Positions 16,749 to 25,418 of a DNA stretch of 64,000 nt are shown piece by piece. Source of the DNA: Amylibacter sp. IMCC11727 (GTDB lineage: Bacteria; Pseudomonadota; Alphaproteobacteria; Rhodobacterales; Rhodobacteraceae); NCBI RefSeq assembly GCF_029854195.1, contig NZ_CP122960.1:2052001-2116000 (forward strand), read 5' to 3'. The notes below the pieces were generated by a model that saw only the letters and a program-made list of their open reading frames with translations, was not told the origin of the DNA and searched no databases. A program made the translations under genes and the position numbers. Numbering within the stretch: position 1 is the first letter of the stretch; each line of letters begins with the position of its first letter.

Positions 16749-18299
16749 AATATCTAACTCACCACTGTTGTTGTCATAAAATTGCCAGACGTCGTTTGGA
16801 TAGCAATATAAATATCCGCCTCGTTTGAGCGGATGATCCGTGCCTGCGCCAATCCGCACGCCGTTGCCAATTTCAAATTTAGTATGAGCATCGGGCAAAA
16901 TCGCACCATCTAAATCGCGCACCCCGCGGCCGTCCGCAACCACACCCATCAACATAAAGGGCTTGCTTTCCGGATCACGCCATCCACCGGGAACTCGCCG
17001 ATAGGGTTTGGAGCGGCGCAACCAGCGCGCAACGCCTGCAACCATATTTGGAATGTGATGCGCATCAAGCGCCCGCGCCCCAATACCCGTGGGCTGGTTC
17101 AACCAAGTGCCATCGGGTGTGTATTCGCGCGTCAAATCGTACCAGACCCCTTCAGCAGTGATGTTCAAAGTGTCTGTCGGCTCCACGAACACGCCCATCG
17201 GGTTCCAGCGCTTTGCGGCCTTGGCGACTCGATGAACTGTATCACCCTGTTTCAGATCAGGTGCCTCCCAATTCGGTATCGTCGCCCGTTCTTTGTGTTC
17301 ATAACGGCGTAGAACCGACGGATGGAACAGTTCTTTGTTTTTTGGATCGGAAACATTTGGCACGCCTCGGGGCCGCGACCACATTTTTTTAAAAACGGAT
17401 GTCATAGAGTCATTGACAACCCCTAGAGCGCGGTCCTCGGGAATGGGTCTCTTTGGATCGGGTTCGAGCAATAAACCCAGATTTTTCGCCTCAGTGGTCA
17501 TCCACCCCATCGCGATATTGCCCAGATCGCGCTGTTCGTATCCACCGCCTACATCGGTGTGAACGCCAGAAAACCACAATTGCTTGACGCGCTTAGTGTT
17601 TAACATTTCGCCTTTTTCATCCGTCCAAAAGGCGGGGACAAAGGATTCACGGGCTTCATCCATTGCAATCGCATGACGGGCATTTTGCACGACATCGCTG
17701 ATTTGCGTGTTTGCCCAATTGTGCCCCTTTGACACCCAATCCAGAACATTCAGCGTGACATAATGATCGGGAATACCAGCCGTACCAACGGTATCCCACA
17801 CCCCCACCATGTGGATCGGCGTCGTCCCTGCCGCAGCTTGTGCATTGGCTGCATTGAAAAAAGTCTTTTCTCCGACTGAGCTAACGTCTTTCTTACCACG
17901 GTATACATCGTAAAGAAGCGCGCAGACTGCATCGCGATCCTCTTTTGGGACATCGGTCAGATCAACAAGACCGATTTGCGCGATCATGTCGGCAATAGTG
18001 CGCACGGTGTAGGCCCCTCGGCTAAATCCAAACAAATAGATTTTCGCATCTTGCTCGTATTTTTCCGACGCTGCTCGGTATCCGGCGCAAATCCCCTTTT
18101 TCAATCCACGCCCGAAGGCACCCCCAAGGGCTTTGTCAACCAACCCGCCAGCCCCAACGCCGTCTGTGTACCAAACTTCCTGCACGCCAGGTTCATCAAT
18201 GCACAACTCCCGCAGCCAGACCACGTTGGTTAGTAGCGACCGTTCTTGATTGTCGTCATCGTTCCACGTTCCATTGACCAAAATCACAATATTTTTCAT
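16731..18299 (-). CDS. DUF2235 alpha/beta hydrolase
   Basis: 522 aa. N-terminal KNIVILVNGTWNDDDNQERS is the start of the DUF2235 fold, the nucleophile elbow is GFSRGAYT (Ser at about residue 94), and VDVGGGYEQRDLGNIAMGWM plus later His residues complete a lipase-like triad. DUF2235 proteins include type VI secretion phospholipase effectors (Tle1) but many are stand-alone. Here no vgrG, tss or immunity gene is adjacent, so a cytoplasmic or housekeeping hydrolase is equally possible. No signal peptide. It ends inside the 3' end of lipB. Confidence 0.8.
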   Translation of the reverse strand: MKNIVILVNGTWNDDDNQERSLLTNVVWLRELCIDEPGVQEVWYTDGVGAGGLVDKALGGAFGRGLKKGICAGYRAASEKYEQDAKIYLFGFSRGAYTVRTIADMIAQIGLVDLTDVPKEDRDAVCALLYDVYRGKKDVSSVGEKTFFNAANAQAAAGTTPIHMVGVWDTVGTAGIPDHYVTLNVLDWVSKGHNWANTQISDVVQNARHAIAMDEARESFVPAFWTDEKGEMLNTKRVKQLWFSGVHTDVGGGYEQRDLGNIAMGWMTTEAKNLGLLLEPDPKRPIPEDRALGVVNDSMTSVFKKMWSRPRGVPNVSDPKNKELFHPSVLRRYEHKERATIPNWEAPDLKQGDTVHRVAKAAKRWNPMGVFVEPTDTLNITAEGVWYDLTREYTPDGTWLNQPTGIGARALDAHHIPNMVAGVARWLRRSKPYRRVPGGWRDPESKPFMLMGVVADGRGVRDLDGAILPDAHTKFEIGNGVRIGAGTDHPLKRGGYLYCYPNDVWQFYDNNSGELDISITLE

Positions 18300-18543
18300 G
18301 CCAACTTCTCTAATTTTTCGCCGTAAAACTTAAAAATATACCCAAAAATAGCACAAATTACCTTATGCAGCAATGATTAGCACCAATTGCTGAAATGCCC
18401 CTGCGACAGATGTTCCCGCTTGACCATTAAGTGTTTCAACACAGTTGAGGAATACGCCGCGCTACGGTATGACCACGGCGGGTAACTGCGGGCTTTGGTG
18501 ACAAAGATTCGCAGGAACAAAAAGACGTGTCAGGAGAACTATA

Positions 18544-20223
18544 ATGGCAGACGCAGCCACCCACGGTCACGACGACCACGCTCGGCCGGGCTTTTTCACG
18601 CGTTGGTTCATGTCAACCAACCATAAAGATATCGGCATCCTCTATCTATTTACAGCAGGCCTTCTTGGCTTTGTTTCTGTTTGTTTTACCGTTTTCATGC
18701 GGATCGAACTCATGGAACCTGGTGTACAGCACATGTGTATGGAAGGTGCCTCTTTGCTGGCATCCACCGTCGAAAACTGTACGCCAAACGGTCACCTATG
18801 GAACGTGATGATTACAGGCCACGGCATCTTGATGATGTTCTTCGTGGTTATTCCTGCCCTGTTCGGCGGGTTTGGTAACTATTTCATGCCGTTGATGATC
18901 GGTGCGCCTGACATGGCGTTCCCACGAATGAACAACCTGTCCTACTGGATGTATGTCGCTGGCTCAACACTCGCGGTTCTGTCCGTTGTGATGCCAGGGG
19001 GTAACGGCCAAGCTGGCTCTGGCGTTGGTTGGGTGCTCTATGCACCGCTCTCCGTCAAAGAGGCGGGTTCCTCCATGGACTTTGCGATCTTCGCGGTTCA
19101 CGTCTCGGGTGCATCATCCATCCTTGGTGCGATCAACATGATCACGACCTTCCTGAACATGCGTGCGCCGGGCATGACCCTGCACAAAACGCCTCTGTTT
19201 GCATGGTCGATCTTTGTCACAGCCTTCCTGATCCTTCTGTCCCTGCCTGTTCTGGCTGGCGCGATCACAATGCTGCTGACAGACCGTAACTTCGGCACAA
19301 CCTTCTTTGACCCATCAGGCGGCGGCGACCCAGTGTTGTACCAGCACCTCTTGTGGTTCTTTGGTCACCCCGAAGTATACATGATCATCGTTCCTGGCTT
19401 TGGTATCATCAGCCACGTGATCGCAACTTTCTCTCGCAAACCGATCTTTGGCTACCTGCCAATGGTGTATGCGATGGTTGCCATTGGCGCGCTGGGTTTC
19501 GTTGTTTGGGCTCACCACATGTACACCGTTGGTATGTCCCTGACACAGCAGTCCTACTTCATGCTGGCAACCATGGTGATTGCGGTTCCTACGGGTATCA
19601 AAATCTTCTCATGGATCGCCACAATGTGGGGCGGCTCGATCGAGATGAAAACACCAATGTACTGGGCGTTCGGCTTCTTGTTCCTCTTCACCGTTGGTGG
19701 AGTTACAGGGATCGTATTGTCACAGGCTGGTGTGGACCGCGCCTATCACGACACTTACTACGTGGTTGCACACTTCCACTACGTGATGTCGCTTGGTGCT
19801 GTGTTCTGTATCTTTGCGGGTGTTTACTACTGGTTTGGCAAAATGTCGGGCAAGCATTACCCCGAATGGGCAGGTAAACTGCACTTCTGGATGATGTTCA
19901 TCGGCGCCAACATTACCTTCTTCCCACAGCACTTCTTGGGTCGTCAGGGTATGCCACGCCGTTACATCGACTATCCAGAGCAGTTCTCACTCTGGAACGA
20001 GGTGTCATCCTACGGTGCCTTCCTGTCATTCGCATCCTTTGTGTTCTTCATTGGTCTCATCTTCTACTGCCTGATCTGGGGCAAAAAGATCGAAGAGAAC
20101 AACGAAAATTACTGGGGCGAAGGTGCAGACACGCTGGAATGGACACTCCCGTCCCCTCCACCAGAGCACACGTTCGAAATCCTGCCTACACAAGACATGT
20201 GGGATCACCAAAAAGGGCATTAG
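18544..20223 (+). CDS. ctaD: Cytochrome c oxidase subunit I (aa3 type)
   Basis: Catalytic subunit of the aa3 terminal oxidase: twelve transmembrane helices carrying heme a and the heme a3/CuB site. 559 aa. Ligands are visible: helix II His in MITGHGILMMFF, CuB His and the cross-linked Tyr in WFFGHPEVYMIIV, the His pair in VWAHHMY, and the heme a3/heme a His pair HFHY in helix X. AGGAGA lies 7 nt before the ATG. As in several Rhodobacteraceae it stands apart from ctaC/ctaE, which are not in the window. A terminator follows at once. Confidence 0.97.
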   Translation: MADAATHGHDDHARPGFFTRWFMSTNHKDIGILYLFTAGLLGFVSVCFTVFMRIELMEPGVQHMCMEGASLLASTVENCTPNGHLWNVMITGHGILMMFFVVIPALFGGFGNYFMPLMIGAPDMAFPRMNNLSYWMYVAGSTLAVLSVVMPGGNGQAGSGVGWVLYAPLSVKEAGSSMDFAIFAVHVSGASSILGAINMITTFLNMRAPGMTLHKTPLFAWSIFVTAFLILLSLPVLAGAITMLLTDRNFGTTFFDPSGGGDPVLYQHLLWFFGHPEVYMIIVPGFGIISHVIATFSRKPIFGYLPMVYAMVAIGALGFVVWAHHMYTVGMSLTQQSYFMLATMVIAVPTGIKIFSWIATMWGGSIEMKTPMYWAFGFLFLFTVGGVTGIVLSQAGVDRAYHDTYYVVAHFHYVMSLGAVFCIFAGVYYWFGKMSGKHYPEWAGKLHFWMMFIGANITFFPQHFLGRQGMPRRYIDYPEQFSLWNEVSSYGAFLSFASFVFFIGLIFYCLIWGKKIEENNENYWGEGADTLEWTLPSPPPEHTFEILPTQDMWDHQKGH

Positions 20224-20244
20224 CCTGATTGGTAAAATCATTCA

Positions 20245-20273
20245 AAAGGGCTGGATCACATCCAGCCCTTTTT
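20245..20273 (+). terminator. Terminator of ctaD
   Basis: AAAGGGCTGGA-TCACA-TCCAGCCCTTTTT: a perfect stem of at least 8 bp with a 5-nt loop and T tract, 21 nt after the ctaD stop. Confidence 0.9.
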
Positions 20274-20304
20274 CGTTTCCACTCGGATTTACGCGAGGAA
20301 CACC

Positions 20305-20766
20305 ATGCGTATTGTGTATCTTTGGCTTGCTGCGCTGTTGATATTTGTGCTGCTGGCTGGCGCAACAGGTATAAGCCTGTCAAACGGCAGCGTCGATCGC
20401 GCCTATCACGATACCTATTACGTGGTCGCCCATTTTCACTACGCGCTGAACATCGCCGCGGTATTCGCTACGATTTTCTTTATCATTCACCGATGGACCA
20501 ACCGCGCAGTGCCACTTTGGGCAGGCAGCATACAGTTTACCCTATTCGCCGTCGGCGCCTTTATGACCTTTTTCCCCCAGCATTTTTTGGGTCTATCTGG
20601 CATGCCACGTCGCTACATCGACTATCCCGAGGCCTTCGCCTTTTGGAACAAAATCAGTGCCCTAGGCGTTCTTCTCTGCACCCTGTCCCTAATCGTCTTT
20701 GTGATAATCTTAATCTACACCATCTTTTGGGGGCCTACGAAATCCAGCAAATCTAATGGGTCCTAG
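20305..20766 (+). CDS. Short COX1-like protein (helices X-XII of subunit I only)
   Basis: 153 aa. From about residue 22 it aligns without gaps to the C-terminal quarter of the ctaD product just upstream: VDRAYHDTYYVVAHFHY, FFPQHFLGxxGMPRRYIDYPE and IFWG are shared, while the intervening loop and helix residues differ widely. It keeps both helix X heme-ligand histidines but has no CuB ligands or proton channels. It is not a frameshifted remnant: it has its own ATG, GAGGAAC 6 nt upstream, a hydrophobic N-terminal helix and a clean stop. It could be an accessory or assembly subunit, or a decaying partial duplication. It starts 32 nt after the ctaD terminator. Confidence 0.75.
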   Translation: MRIVYLWLAALLIFVLLAGATGISLSNGSVDRAYHDTYYVVAHFHYALNIAAVFATIFFIIHRWTNRAVPLWAGSIQFTLFAVGAFMTFFPQHFLGLSGMPRRYIDYPEAFAFWNKISALGVLLCTLSLIVFVIILIYTIFWGPTKSSKSNGS

Positions 20767-20846
20767 CGGCCCAACAAACCGCACAACTCCCATTGCCGTT
20801 TTTTGCGAAAACCCTATCTTGTGGATCACCCCAAAGATAAGCCGCA

Positions 20847-21386
20847 ATGACCACCCCTGCCCCAACACCCTCTGATATCGAAGCAGATTTCCACCGCGCC
20901 GTGGATCGCGCCGATACGCCGATCTACACCAACTCCATCAAACCCTACCGCTCACTCAGCAACTTTGGCTTTGGGGCCACCATCATGTTCACCGCCTGCG
21001 CGTTTCTGCTGCCACTGCTGGCCTTTCTTGGCACACAGGCACTTTGGACACTGTTGTTGTTTGTCGGCCCAGCGGTTGCCGCCCTTTGGTATTTCATCCG
21101 ACGCAACGACAAAGACGGCACCCTGCGCGAAGTCATCACCCTTTGGCCCGACCTAATCGCCGTCCACCGTCAAAATCCGCGCAAGGCGGATCAGTTTTGG
21201 CACGCCAATCCCTATTGGGTCAGCGTCCACATGAAAGATACGAAGAAAATCCCAAGCTATCTCACACTCAAGGGCGCAGGACGAGAGATCGAACTTGGCG
21301 CGTTTCTCCCCGTGGAAGACCGCAAAGACTTGGAAAAAGACCTGCGCAAGCATCTTGCTCAGGCCATCAACACACGAAACGGTTAA
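20847..21386 (+). CDS. DUF2244 integral membrane protein
   Basis: 179 aa. Two adjacent hydrophobic segments (about residues 45-65 and 68-88), then a cytoplasmic C-terminal part with the characteristic WPDLIAVHRQNPRK and FWHANPYWVSVHM stretches of DUF2244. The function is unknown; genes of this family are often found near cytochrome oxidase genes in alphaproteobacteria, which fits its place after ctaD. A possible RBS AAGATAAG precedes the ATG. Confidence 0.75.
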   Translation: MTTPAPTPSDIEADFHRAVDRADTPIYTNSIKPYRSLSNFGFGATIMFTACAFLLPLLAFLGTQALWTLLLFVGPAVAALWYFIRRNDKDGTLREVITLWPDLIAVHRQNPRKADQFWHANPYWVSVHMKDTKKIPSYLTLKGAGREIELGAFLPVEDRKDLEKDLRKHLAQAINTRNG

Positions 21387-21829
21387 CGCGGCTGTCCGCC
21401 CAACAGGCGTTTCGCTGCGCCACCCCCTTTCAGCCCCATATCCAAAGCAACACTGTTTCAACTTGGTCGGTTATTTGGGTGATTCTGTCCTAAAATTCGG
21501 TGGTGCCAATCACCCCGCATCACCAATCACGAATGGTGGACGTAGGGTCAACTACGCTCCACCAAGGATAGAATGCTTCTGAAAATGTGTGCCAAATTTC
21601 ACTGTTTTTAAAGAGTTTGATTGTTTGTCACACAACTCTAACGCATATTTTTAGCGTTAATTCGGCAGTGCGCTTTAATTTTTCGACCTTTCATTTGAAG
21701 CAAACCAATTGGTTTTAGATTGTTCGACCCAATTGGGATGCACACCCAAAAATCACAAAGCAAGTGATACACCAAAATTAGCAATCTGGATTGGGGTCCT
21801 GTCCAGAACAACACAACAGGGGGAATATT
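21387..21829. other. AT-rich intergenic region with one hairpin
   Basis: About 440 bases. The hairpin at 21535-21563 (GGTGG-a-CGTAG ... CTACG-ct-CCACC) lies in the first part; it has no T tract. The rest is AT-rich, without a supported gene, and leads into a good ribosome site (GGGGGAA) for the mini-gene at 21830. Higher AT content than the neighbouring coding DNA suggests acquired or decaying sequence. Confidence 0.5.
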
Positions 21830-22024
21830 ATGACCGTAACATACATCGACACAATCACCACATCTGCGCAAACCTTAGATGGGCAGGATGTCCTGTTCAT
21901 CGGCGTTGATGGCGCACTGCGCACGGATAGTACCGATGGCATCAACTAAAGCGGCGATGGCGTGATCCTTATCGAGGATATGACCGAGAACCAATGGGGC
22001 AATTCGGATTTTATCTTTGCGTGA
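21830..22024 (+). pseudogene. Remnant of an RTX-type gene: N-terminal leader joined to C-terminal tail, with internal TAA
   Basis: From the ATG at 21830 a frame of 65 codons runs to TGA at 22022-22024, broken once by an in-frame TAA at 21947-21949 (codon 40). After the TAA the frame reads SGDGVILIEDMTENQWGNSD and FIFA, nearly the same as the last 25 residues of the intact RTX protein at 22136-23473 (GGDGVILIEDMSIGAWGNSD). 31 bases (21953-21983) are identical to 23402-23432. The first 39 codons resemble an N-terminal leader of the same kind. So this is most simply an internally deleted relative. The 39-residue product could still be made, since the RBS and a terminator are in place. Confidence 0.75.
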
Positions 22025-22052
22025 TGTCCATTTCCAAACTTTGAAAAATGTG

Positions 22053-22081
22053 GGTACCAGCATGTCGGCTGGCACCTTTTT
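22053..22081 (+). terminator. Terminator after the RTX remnant
   Basis: GGTACCAGC-ATGTCG... GCTGGCACC pairs over 9 positions with one mismatch and is followed by TTTTT. It lies about 30 nt after the final stop of the remnant. Confidence 0.7.
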
Positions 22082-22135
22082 CGAAACGATTTCAATTCGC
22101 TAAACAAGACCTGATCCTTAAAGGAGGACCTTCCC

Positions 22136-23473
22136 ATGACAACTACAGTGGTTTCAACAGACACAGTGCAAAGCTACACACTCACAAGTGGCGATGAACT
22201 TTACCTTACCGAAGGCACCCTGTTACAGGGCCATATAGACATTACATCGGGCGTAGACCATCTGGTTGGCATTTACGGGCATCTCATTTCATCTGGGCAG
22301 TTTGACGTAGAAGCCGCTTGTACTGATACCAGTATTTTCATTTCTTCCACTGGCCGCGTGAGCACTACATCTGATTCCCTCGCCTCTTTCAACCTTTTGG
22401 GAACAGGTGTTTCCCTGCTAAACCTTGGTGAAATTTATGGCGGATACGGCATCTGGGTGCGCGGCGTGGGCGCCCATATCACCAACGCCGGTGTCATCCA
22501 CTCTTCCTCGGACCATCCCACGTTAGGTTCAGGAATTCTCCTTAATAGTAGTGATGCAGAAGTTTCCAATTCCGGTACCATTGTTTCGCAGAAATTTGGC
22601 GTTGCCACATATTTATCAGGCACGATTTTGAACAACCGGATCGACAACTCGGGACACATCGAAGGCGAAATCGCAATTCGTTTTGAGAATGGCAGTGATT
22701 TTTTCTTGTCCAACACGGGGGATTTGATCGGGCGCGGCGGTACGTCAATGTATCTCAGCCAAACGACCGAAGTGCGCAATTTTGGTACAATAACAGGCGA
22801 TGTAGATGCCGTAGACATGACCGCCACGGGTTCCACATTGAAACTGATCAACGGTGGTTTGATTACGGGCGATATCAACATGGGTGACGGCGATGACACC
22901 TATCGCGGCAAACTGGATGGCTGGACAGACGGGCGTGTAAACGCCGGTGATGGCGCAGATACCCTGCGCGGTGGCACTCGGGATGACGATCTGCGTGGCG
23001 ATGCTGGCGCAGATAACATTCAGGGCAAACAAGGCAATGACGAACTGTATGGTGGTTCAGAAAGCGACATGATCCGGGGCAACGATGGTGATGACTATAT
23101 CGAAGGCAACCAGGACAATGACGAATTGTATGGCGGTCGTGGTAACGATGAAATCAAAGGCGGCTCTGGCAATGACACGATCACAGGGGGCACCGGCAAT
23201 GACATCCTGTCAGGCAACACAGGGGCTGATGTGTTTGTCTTTGGCCGCAATTCCGGCAATGACGAAATCACCGATTTCGCAAATAACACAGACCAGCTCG
23301 ACCTCAGCGCCTTTGCTGTTTCCTCGCGCCAAGACCTCACAGACGCAGGTGCAATCATCGCAAATGGCACAGGCTCGATCATCGACCTTACCAAAATCGG
23401 TGGCGATGGCGTGATCCTTATCGAGGATATGAGCATCGGTGCCTGGGGCAACTCAGACTTTATTTTTGCGTAA
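22136..23473 (+). CDS. RTX-type secreted calcium-binding protein
   Basis: 445 aa. The N-terminal ~260 residues are rich in Ser/Thr/Gly with recurring 'N.G.I.G' units (ITNAGVIHSS, VSNSGTIVSQ, IDNSGHIEGE, VRNFGTITGD), as expected for a right-handed beta helix. From about residue 262 come hemolysin-type nonapeptide repeats (GGxGxDxLx variants such as LRGDAGADNIQG, LYGGRGNDEIKG, ITGGTGNDILSG), then DVFVFGRNSGNDEITDFA, the usual C-terminal end of type I-secreted proteins. No N-terminal signal peptide. AAGGAGG 7 nt before the ATG is a near-perfect Shine-Dalgarno. No exporter genes are in the window, so secretion would use one encoded elsewhere. Likely a surface or adhesion protein. Confidence 0.85.
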   Translation: MTTTVVSTDTVQSYTLTSGDELYLTEGTLLQGHIDITSGVDHLVGIYGHLISSGQFDVEAACTDTSIFISSTGRVSTTSDSLASFNLLGTGVSLLNLGEIYGGYGIWVRGVGAHITNAGVIHSSSDHPTLGSGILLNSSDAEVSNSGTIVSQKFGVATYLSGTILNNRIDNSGHIEGEIAIRFENGSDFFLSNTGDLIGRGGTSMYLSQTTEVRNFGTITGDVDAVDMTATGSTLKLINGGLITGDINMGDGDDTYRGKLDGWTDGRVNAGDGADTLRGGTRDDDLRGDAGADNIQGKQGNDELYGGSESDMIRGNDGDDYIEGNQDNDELYGGRGNDEIKGGSGNDTITGGTGNDILSGNTGADVFVFGRNSGNDEITDFANNTDQLDLSAFAVSSRQDLTDAGAIIANGTGSIIDLTKIGGDGVILIEDMSIGAWGNSDFIFA

Positions 23474-23494
23474 CACGTCTGCCCTCTCAAAAAG

Positions 23495-23525
23495 AAAGCC
23501 CGCGATTTTCGTCGCGGGCTTTTTC
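23495..23525 (+). terminator. Terminator of the RTX gene
   Basis: AAAGCCCGCGA ... TCGCGGGCTTTTT, an 8- to 11-bp stem with a 6-nt loop and T tract, about 20 nt after the stop codon. It may also serve yqeY on the other strand. Confidence 0.9.
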
Positions 23526-23559
23526 GTTGTGGCAGATTGTGCGCAGAACCCGTTACTTG

Positions 23560-24015
23560 TCACCCCGCCAAAGCAGCTTTCACAGCGCCGCCAGCCTTGC
23601 CGAAATCCATCTGACCAGCGTATTTGCCCTTTAATTCACCCATCACACGCCCCATGTCGCGAATGCTCTCCGCCCCTGTGGTTTCGATGGCGTCTTTAAC
23701 CGCAGCAGTCAGTTCCTCGTCGCTCAATTGTTTGGGCAGAAATTGCTCCACCACCACAATCTCGCGCCGTTCTTTCTCGGCCAACTCCAAGCGCCCACCT
23801 TCTTCATAAACTTTGGCGCTTTCGGTGCGCTGTTTAATCATCTTGGCCAAAACTTGCAGGATTTCATCATCAGACACCCCGTCATAGTTGCCCTCAGCCC
23901 GCGCTGCGATATCGCGGTCCTTGATTGCAGCATTGATCAAACGCAGCGTCGTCAATCGTTCGCTGTCTTTGTCCCGCATGGCCTGTTTGACCTGTGTATT
24001 GATCTCGTCGCGCAT
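23560..24015 (-). CDS. GatB/YqeY domain protein
   Basis: 151 aa, the usual length of YqeY proteins. The sequence MRDEINTQVKQAMRDKDSERLTTLRLINAAIKDRDIAAR and the C-terminal ETTGAESIRDMGRVMGELKGKYAGQMDFGKA are characteristic; this fold resembles the tRNA-binding tail of the GatB amidotransferase subunit. The precise role is not known, though tRNA-dependent amidation has been suggested. ATG at 24015 is used because GGGAAG is 8 nt upstream; an upstream ATG at 24048 adds 11 residues without a ribosome site. Divergent from carA, a common pairing. Confidence 0.88.
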   Translation of the reverse strand: MRDEINTQVKQAMRDKDSERLTTLRLINAAIKDRDIAARAEGNYDGVSDDEILQVLAKMIKQRTESAKVYEEGGRLELAEKERREIVVVEQFLPKQLSDEELTAAVKDAIETTGAESIRDMGRVMGELKGKYAGQMDFGKAGGAVKAALAG

Positions 24016-24141
24016 TTTCGTGCTTCCCGGCAGTTGCGATAAATCCAAGTGCTGCTTCTACCCTGAATTGTCGCCCGAGACAACTCCGAACGAAAAATCC
24101 AAGCCGTTGTTTTTATTGCATATTACAATTGGATCAAACCC

Positions 24142-24170
24142 TTGACCATTTCGCGCCCCCCGCGTAGTTT
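24142..24170 (+). promoter_or_regulatory. Candidate promoter of carA
   Basis: TTGACC at 24142-24147 and TAGTTT at 24165-24170 are 17 bp apart. The -35 matches five of six consensus bases; the -10 is weak. Predicted start about 24177, leaving a 23-nt leader, too short for a classical attenuator. Confidence 0.4.
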
Positions 24171-24199
24171 CGCGCAAATTTGGCTCAAGGAACGCTGCA

Positions 24200-25351
24200 A
24201 TGACCACGCCAGAAACACCCGATCACCCGACCGCATGTATTGTTCTTGCCGATGGCAGCACCTTTTACGGGCGCGGTTTTGGGGCAACGGGAAAAACCGT
24301 TGCAGAACTGTGCTTTAACACGGCAATGACGGGGTATCAGGAAATCATGACAGACCCGTCTTACGCGGGTCAGGCCATCACATTCACTTTCCCCCATATC
24401 GGCAACACAGGCGTGAACACCGAAGACGATGAAACCGCCGATCCTGTTGCGCGCGCCATGATCGTGAAATGGGATCCGACCGAACCATCGAATTGGCGCA
24501 GCCAAGAAACCCTGTCCGAATGGCTGTCCAAACGGGGTCGCATTGGCGTTGGCGGTATCGACACACGTCGTTTGACCCGCGCCATCCGTATGCAGGGCGC
24601 ACCCCATGTCGCCATTCAGCACAATCCTGACGGCGAATTTGATATGCCTGCCCTTTTACAAGAAGCCCGCGATTTCGTTGGCCTTGAAGGGCTCGACCTC
24701 GCGAAAGAGGTCACATGCGCACAATCCTATCGCTGGGATGAACAACGCTGGGCGTGGCCAGACGGCTATCCCAAACGCACAGGCGAAGGCAAACGTGTTG
24801 TCGCCATCGACTACGGCGCAAAACGCAACATCCTGCGCTGTCTCGCCTCTGCGGGCTGCGATGTGACTGTGCTGCCAGCCACCGCCACCGCCGAAGACGT
24901 ATTGTCCCACAACCCTCAAGGCGTGTTCCTTTCAAACGGTCCAGGGGACCCAGCGGCCACAGGCGAATACGCCGTCCCGATGATCCAAGGGATTTTGGAC
25001 AAGACCGATCTGCCAATTTTCGGAATTTGCCTTGGGCACCAAATGCTCGCGCTCGCTTTGGGGGGTAAAACCCTGAAAATGAGCCACGGCCACCACGGTG
25101 CAAACCACCCTGTTAAAGAAAACGAAACGGGCAAAGTGGAAATCACATCCATGAACCACGGTTTTGCCGTTGATGCACAAAGCCTTCCAGACGGTGTCGA
25201 AGAAACCCATGTGTCCCTGTTTGACGGTTCAAACTGCGGTATCCGCATGACAGATCGGCCTGTGTTCTCGGTTCAGCATCACCCAGAAGCCAGCCCAGGC
25301 CCTCAAGATAGCTTCTATCTGTTTGAACGCTTCGCCGCGAATATGGGCTGA
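24200..25351 (+). CDS. carA: Carbamoyl-phosphate synthase, small (glutaminase) subunit
   Basis: Releases ammonia from glutamine for carbamoyl phosphate formation, feeding both arginine and pyrimidine synthesis. 383 aa. The N-terminal CPSase domain begins TACIVLADGSTFYGRGFGATGKTVAELCFNTAMTGYQE; the C-terminal class I amidotransferase has the nucleophile in FGICLGHQMLALALGG and the His-Glu pair in VQHHPEASPGP. AAGGAA lies 8 nt before the ATG. carB is not adjacent in the window. Confidence 0.96.
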   Translation: MTTPETPDHPTACIVLADGSTFYGRGFGATGKTVAELCFNTAMTGYQEIMTDPSYAGQAITFTFPHIGNTGVNTEDDETADPVARAMIVKWDPTEPSNWRSQETLSEWLSKRGRIGVGGIDTRRLTRAIRMQGAPHVAIQHNPDGEFDMPALLQEARDFVGLEGLDLAKEVTCAQSYRWDEQRWAWPDGYPKRTGEGKRVVAIDYGAKRNILRCLASAGCDVTVLPATATAEDVLSHNPQGVFLSNGPGDPAATGEYAVPMIQGILDKTDLPIFGICLGHQMLALALGGKTLKMSHGHHGANHPVKENETGKVEITSMNHGFAVDAQSLPDGVEETHVSLFDGSNCGIRMTDRPVFSVQHHPEASPGPQDSFYLFERFAANMG

Positions 25352-25362
25352 TACTTGATTTG

Positions 25363-25386
25363 TTAACCAACGGTTAACTTAACCAT
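25363..25386 (+). promoter_or_regulatory. CtrA binding site upstream of the glycosyltransferase
   Basis: TTAA (25363-25366), seven bases, TTAAC (25374-25378): a perfect match to the CtrA consensus TTAA-N7-TTAAC. It is followed without a gap by TTAACCAT (25379-25386), the CtrA half-site octamer. The pair lies 33-56 bp before the ATG at 25419. Motif match is direct; occupancy is inferred. Confidence 0.65.
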
Positions 25387-25418
25387 CCCAGACTGCTCCT
25401 ATTCGCTTAGGGGCTGTT

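Noticed and set aside
21535..21563. Terminator of the DUF2244 gene
   Set aside because: Hairpin has a bulge, lies 150 bp after the stop and has no T run; noted only as a hairpin.
21953..23432. Insertion-sequence ends or a transposon bounded by the 31-bp repeat
   Set aside because: The repeat is simply the shared coding tail of two related genes; no transposase or terminal inverted repeats.
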